Notes under the pieces: model-generated
Database searches by the model: none
Told to the model about the DNA's origin: nothing
Seen by the model: the letters and a program-made list of their open reading frames with translations, nothing else
In this document: positions 60,472 through 64,000 of the stretch, one piece after another
Layout of the letters: the number at the start of each line of letters is the position of its first letter
Numbering within the stretch: position 1 is the first letter of the stretch
Translations under genes and position numbers: made by a program
DNA from: Streptomyces sp. TBY4
Lineage (GTDB): Bacteria; Actinomycetota; Actinomycetes; Streptomycetales; Streptomycetaceae
Direction: 5' to 3'
Assembly: GCF_024213195.1 (NCBI RefSeq)
Contig: NZ_JANAVF010000002.1
Coordinates: 372,001 to 436,000 of the forward strand
DNA length: 64,000 bases

Positions 60472-61194
60472 ATGCCCACCGATCCCGTCGTCTGCGAGGT
60501 CCCCGACGGCCTCGGTCTCATAGAGGTGACCGGGAACGACTGGGCCAGCCTGCTGCTCATCGGGGGCTGGCCCGTCGTGCTGGAGGGCAGCGACTGCTGC
60601 GGCAGCATCGGCTGGCTGGCCTCGCGGGCCACCGGCCCGGAAGCTCCCACCCCCGCGGAGGCCAAGGCGCTCACCGCATGGCTGGCCGCACCGGAGCTCA
60701 CCGCCGACCCGCTCACCGGCAACTTCCCGCCACCGGATCCGGAACGGCTGCGGCCCCTGCTCCAGCTCCTCGCCCCCGGCCGGTACACGATGACGGCCGC
60801 CCGGGCCCCGCAGCCGCTGCGCGTCGTCCACCCGCGCTCCGGGCACATCGAGAGCTGGTACGCCGACGAGGAGCTGGCCCTGCTCACCACCGACCACTGG
60901 CCCCCGCCGGACCGGGACGCCGTACGCGCCTACGTGCGGCGGATCCGGGCAGGAGAACGGCCCGCGCTGGTGGCCCTGAGCCCCGCCGGGGACTCCCTCG
61001 CCGCCTACCTGCTGGACGGTCACCACAAACTGGAGGCCTACCACCAGGCCGAGGTTCCGCCCCTGATCATCCGCCTGACCCCGGTCGACCCCGCGCCCTT
61101 CCGGCTCCAGGACTGCGAACCCGCCCACGAGGTCTTCCCCGGAGAGCCGCTGATCCGGACCTTCCGCTACATCCGCGAGGAGCGCACGGCCTGA
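60472..61194 (+). CDS. Hypothetical protein with ParB-like DGHHK segment
   Basis: 240 aa from ATG 60472. The C-terminal half contains LVALSPAGDSLAAYLLDGHHKLEAYHQAEVPPLIIRLTPVD, resembling the DGHHR core of ParB/sulfiredoxin-like ATP-binding folds. The N-terminal half (LGLIEVTGNDWASLLLIGGWPVVLEGSDCCGSIGWLASRA) is not recognised. No signal peptide. Divergent from the condensation-domain gene. Confidence 0.65.
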   Translation: MPTDPVVCEVPDGLGLIEVTGNDWASLLLIGGWPVVLEGSDCCGSIGWLASRATGPEAPTPAEAKALTAWLAAPELTADPLTGNFPPPDPERLRPLLQLLAPGRYTMTAARAPQPLRVVHPRSGHIESWYADEELALLTTDHWPPPDRDAVRAYVRRIRAGERPALVALSPAGDSLAAYLLDGHHKLEAYHQAEVPPLIIRLTPVDPAPFRLQDCEPAHEVFPGEPLIRTFRYIREERTA

Positions 61195-61205
61195 GCCCGT
61201 TTGGG

Positions 61206-62159
61206 TCAGCCCGCGTCGTCGGGACGCAGCTCGATGTGGTCCGCCGCCAGGTCCACCGCCACCCGGTGCTCCATGCCCAGGGCCTCCAGGAACTTCTGCG
61301 GGAGCTGCACGCGCCCCGTGCGGTCGAGCATCACGTACTCGCGCTCGGTCACCGACTCGGCGCCGTGCTCGTCGGTGACGGTACGGCGCAGGACCTCGCT
61401 GCTGGTGCGGCCGTCGCGCATCGCCACCGTGCGCCGGACCTCGCCCGCGACGAGCGGGTCGTGGGTCACGATGACCACGGTCGCGCCCAGCTCCCGGTTG
61501 ACGGTGCGGAAGGCCTCGAAGATCGCCCCGCCCGTCTCGGAGTCCAGCTCACCGGTGGGCTCGTCGGCGAGCAGCACCGCCGGATCGTTGGCCATGGCCA
61601 CCGCGATGGCCACGCGCTGCTGCTGGCCGCCGGAGAGCTCGGCGGGGCGGCGGTCCGCCAGGTCGCCGATCTCCAGCGCCTCGAGGAGCTCGCCGGTCCG
61701 GACCGCGTGGCGCTTGGCGGCCGCCCGGCGCCCGCCCTTCAACTGCATCGGCAGGGCGATGTTCTGCGCCGCCGTCAGGAAGGGAAGCAGGTTGCGGGCC
61801 GTCTGCTGCCAGACGAAGCCGACCGCCTCCCGCCGGTAGCGCAGCCGGTCGCGCGCCGACATCTCCAGCAGGTCGTAGCCGCCGACGCTGGCGGTGCCGG
61901 CCGTGGGCACGTCCAGTCCCGCGAGGATGTTCAGCAGGGTGGACTTCCCGCTGCCCGAAGCACCGACCAGGGCCATCAGATCGCCCTGAGCCACGGTCAG
62001 TTCCAGCCCCTGCAGGGCTTGGACCTCGACCCCGTCGGTACTGAAGATCCGTACCAGGCGGTCGCAGGCGATGGCGGTGTCCGCGCCGTGCCGGCGGGGC
62101 TCGGCGGCGGCCAGGGCCTGCCGCTGCAGCTCCTCGTAGGTGGGCTGTTCGCTGTTCAC
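61206..62159 (-). CDS. MacB-like ABC transporter ATPase with C-terminal AbrB-like extension
   Basis: 317 aa. ABC motifs: Walker A GASGSGKST, Q-loop region FVWQQ, signature LSGGQQQR, Walker B VLLADEPTGELD and the H-loop VTHD, as in MacB/LolD-type exporters. The last ~46 residues (EREYVMLDRTGRVQLPQKFLEALGMEHRVAVDLAADHIELRP) look like an AbrB/MazE swapped-hairpin domain, an unusual appendage. The start overlaps the FtsX-like permease stop (ATGA), so the two are co-translated. Confidence 0.9.
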   Translation of the reverse strand: MNSEQPTYEELQRQALAAAEPRRHGADTAIACDRLVRIFSTDGVEVQALQGLELTVAQGDLMALVGASGSGKSTLLNILAGLDVPTAGTASVGGYDLLEMSARDRLRYRREAVGFVWQQTARNLLPFLTAAQNIALPMQLKGGRRAAAKRHAVRTGELLEALEIGDLADRRPAELSGGQQQRVAIAVAMANDPAVLLADEPTGELDSETGGAIFEAFRTVNRELGATVVIVTHDPLVAGEVRRTVAMRDGRTSSEVLRRTVTDEHGAESVTEREYVMLDRTGRVQLPQKFLEALGMEHRVAVDLAADHIELRPDDAG

Positions 62160-64000
62160 CGCTGGTCTCCCGCTCTCAACTCGGTCGTGATCTGTCGCCT
62201 GCCGGAGACCGCCGCCTCCGCGAGCACGGCCCCCGCGACGAGGACCCCCAGGCCCAGCGCCTGGATCAGTACGGGCACGGCGAGGACCTGAAGGCCGGTC
62301 GGCACCCGGGTGCCGACCAGCGTGGACAGGTCCACGGCCGGGCCCAGCAGCGCGACGGCGCCCGCCGCGAGCAGTGCTCCGCCGAGCGCGGCGGCCAGGG
62401 CCAGGGGCACCGACTCCACCAGGATCAGCAGGACCCCCTGCCGGGGCCGCAGGCCCATGGTGCGCAGCCGCGCGAGCAGCGCCGCGCGGTCGGGAGCCGC
62501 CCGGACCAGCGTCAGCAGGACCGCCAGCAGCGCGAAGCCCGCGGCTCCGGCCAACGAGGCCCAGAACAGCCGCTCGGCGGAGCGCTGGAGCGGGTCCGAG
62601 CCCAGTGCGGCCGCCTCGGTGGAGCTGGTCCGGACGCGGTAGCGCTCCTCGGCGGCCGCCGGGTCCCCGGTGCGCACCGCCCGCTCCAGCCGGTGCTGGT
62701 CGACCTCGCCGAGCCCGAACCAGTGGTTGGGCAGCCCCATCTGCGGCACCACGGCCAGTACTTGGGGGGCGGGCAGGACCACCGTGGTGGACCTGGCGCC
62801 CGCCCGGGCGGGGGTGCCGTCGATCTCTCCGACGACCGCGAGCTTCAGCTCCCCGCCGTTCTCCAGCCGCAGCACGTAGCCGGAGGTGTCGCCGTCCGCG
62901 AGGTCCCGGCTGATCAGCGCGGGAACCGTCGAGCCCGAGGTGCCCGCGGCTCCGGCGGCCAGGAGCGCCGGATCGAACCGGCCCTTCCCGGTCGCCTCGG
63001 ACAGCTTCGCGTACTCCACCGGGTCAGCGGTGATCACGGAGATCTGCGTACTGCCCGCTTTGGTGCCGTAGAGGAACACGTTGTCGTCGCTCCACACCTT
63101 CACCGAGGACCGTACGCCGGGCACCGCGGCGACGGCGGTCGTCAGGGACTCGGGGAGGGTGCCGCTGGGCGCCGAGACCTGGGCGTCGCCGCCGACGGCC
63201 GAACGGGCCGCCACGAAGCGGGCGTCGGCCACCCCGGTCAGCACCGTGGAACCGAAGCCCCCGGTGGTGACGGCCAGCAGCATGGCGATCAGCGGTAGTA
63301 CGGAGGGACGCGCGCGGCCCCCGGTGCCCCGCGCGGCGCGCGCCAGCCCGAGGAAGCCGATCAGCCCCGGGCCCCGCCCGGCCGCCCGGGCCAGCGCCCC
63401 GACCAGGGCGGGCTGGAGCCGGGCCAGCAGCAGCCCGCCGCAGAGCGCGAGCAGCAGCGGGGCGGCGACCAGCAGCGGGTCCACCCCGGCGCCGGCCGGG
63501 GCGACCCCGCGCGAGCGGACCTCGAACACGGCGGCCGCGGTGGCCGCCAGAGCGAGCACCTCGGCGACGAGCCGCCGCCGGGGGCCCGGCCGGCGCTTCG
63601 GAGACAGCAGCACGAAGGCCCGTACGGGGACGGCCAGCAGAGCCAGGAGCGTGGCGGCCGAAGCGGCCAGCAGGGTGCCCTCCCAGCGGGGGGTGGGCAG
63701 CAGGAACACCGCGAGCGCCGCCGCGAGCGCGGCGGCCGGCAGGACGGTGACGGCGTTCTCCGCGAGCAGCCGGCGCACGATGCCCGCGCGGGAACCGCCG
63801 CGGGCCAGCAGGAGCCGCAGTTCGGCCTCCCGCCGGTCACCTGTGAGCCCGGCGGCCAGGCAGAACACCACGAACGCCACTCCGGCCACCCCGGCCGGGC
63901 CCATCGCGGCGAGCGGCGCGGCGGCCTGGCGCCGGGCCTCGGCCAGCGTGAACAGCTCGGGCAGGCGGGAGGTGATGTGCAGATCGCTCCGGTGGGTCTC
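62156..64000 (-). CDS. FtsX-like ABC transporter permease, 5'-truncated by window edge
   Basis: Open on the minus strand from base 64000 to the stop at 62156; the start lies beyond the window. Visible parts: a first membrane segment (GVAGVAFVVFCLAAGLTGDR), the FtsX/MacB-type helix cluster (LLLARGGSRAGIVRRLLAENAVTVLPAAALAAALAVFLLPTP), a large extracytoplasmic domain (ARFVAARSAVGGDAQVSAPSG...), and a second FtsX-like transmembrane block near the C-terminus (SLAGAAGFALLAVLLTLVRAAPDRAALLARLRTMGLRPRQGVLLILVE). It partners the ATPase at 61206-62159 in a mechanotransmitting or antibiotic/lipid export system. Confidence 0.88.
   Translation of the reverse strand, partial: ETHRSDLHITSRLPELFTLAEARRQAAAPLAAMGPAGVAGVAFVVFCLAAGLTGDRREAELRLLLARGGSRAGIVRRLLAENAVTVLPAAALAAALAVFLLPTPRWEGTLLAASAATLLALLAVPVRAFVLLSPKRRPGPRRRLVAEVLALAATAAAVFEVRSRGVAPAGAGVDPLLVAAPLLLALCGGLLLARLQPALVGALARAAGRGPGLIGFLGLARAARGTGGRARPSVLPLIAMLLAVTTGGFGSTVLTGVADARFVAARSAVGGDAQVSAPSGTLPESLTTAVAAVPGVRSSVKVWSDDNVFLYGTKAGSTQISVITADPVEYAKLSEATGKGRFDPALLAAGAAGTSGSTVPALISRDLADGDTSGYVLRLENGGELKLAVVGEIDGTPARAGARSTTVVLPAPQVLAVVPQMGLPNHWFGLGEVDQHRLERAVRTGDPAAAEERYRVRTSSTEAAALGSDPLQRSAERLFWASLAGAAGFALLAVLLTLVRAAPDRAALLARLRTMGLRPRQGVLLILVESVPLALAAALGGALLAAGAVALLGPAVDLSTLVGTRVPTGLQVLAVPVLIQALGLGVLVAGAVLAEAAVSGRRQITTELRAGDQR

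Overview
The window is chromosomal DNA from a high-GC actinobacterium, almost certainly a Streptomyces. Third codon positions are nearly all G or C. Start codons are often GTG, with one TTG. Typical Streptomyces families occur: Roadblock/LC7 proteins, an SSI-type protease inhibitor, an HGxxPAAW membrane protein, a DGPF/ECF42 pair and secreted discoidin, LamG and CBM96-like proteins. I count about 60 protein genes, one decayed gene and a series of intrinsic terminators and operators. I saw no rRNA, tRNA, CRISPR array, insertion sequence or phage. It reads as ordinary chromosome with an accessory flavour rather than an island.

Layout. 1-2.1 kb: three Roadblock/LC7 proteins around a DUF4388-like/winged-helix protein. 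2.2-5.8 kb: a large fused GT2 + TagF-type teichoic-acid polymerase. 5.9-13.7 kb: VOC protein, sirtuin, ATP-grasp, GNAT, a subtilisin-inhibitor-like secreted protein, a cyclic-nucleotide-binding-domain protein and a 909-aa secreted multidomain protein. 13.7-17.7 kb: two divergent regulator/target units with visible operators, a CzrA-like ArsR repressor with a P1B-4 metal ATPase, and a YafY/WYL regulator with DUF3224. 17.7-24.2 kb: small hypotheticals, P-loop kinases, an autoregulated MerR/GyrI-like regulator, a Cys-tailed lipoprotein, an MFS exporter and a peptidoglycan-binding membrane protein. 24.2-30.8 kb: SDR, a DraRnl-type RNA ligase and an HD protein, LacI and ROK regulators, the remnant of a putative immunity gene, and a quinone oxidoreductase. 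30.8-34.3 kb: two secreted proteins with a LacI-type palindrome between them.

34.6-39.3 kb is the most striking locus. It holds two translationally coupled minus-strand genes that together encode a compact RNA-repair system: RNA ligase + helical region + 5' kinase in one protein, and MJ1316-like + EEP nuclease + 2H phosphoesterase + poly(A)-polymerase-like nucleotidyltransferase in the other. Its family context is known from comparative genomics, but the reaction order and substrate are not.

39.4-48 kb: NAD(P)-binding reductase, a second Cys-tailed lipoprotein, VanW protein, Nudix, SRPBCC, membrane protein and DEAD-box helicase. 48-51.5 kb: a MarR regulator with a divergent HGxxPAAW gene, a convincing ethylene-forming enzyme (EFE) homologue, and a cold-shock protein. 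51.6-64 kb: a TetR/DUF1304 operon with operator, a BtrH-like protein, a CPA1 Na+/H+ antiporter preceded by a 37-bp dyad, thioredoxin-like and DoxX proteins, the DGPF/ECF42 pair, a stand-alone condensation-domain protein, and a MacB-like ABC exporter whose ATPase carries an AbrB-like tail and whose permease runs off the window end.

Two observations stand out: the RNA-repair operon at 34.6-39.3 kb, with a second unrelated RNA ligase 10 kb away, and the EFE homologue at 48.9-49.9 kb, which keeps the iron, 2-oxoglutarate and arginine-pocket residues as I recall them for the Pseudomonas enzyme. All functions are inferred from sequence read by eye; no database search was possible.
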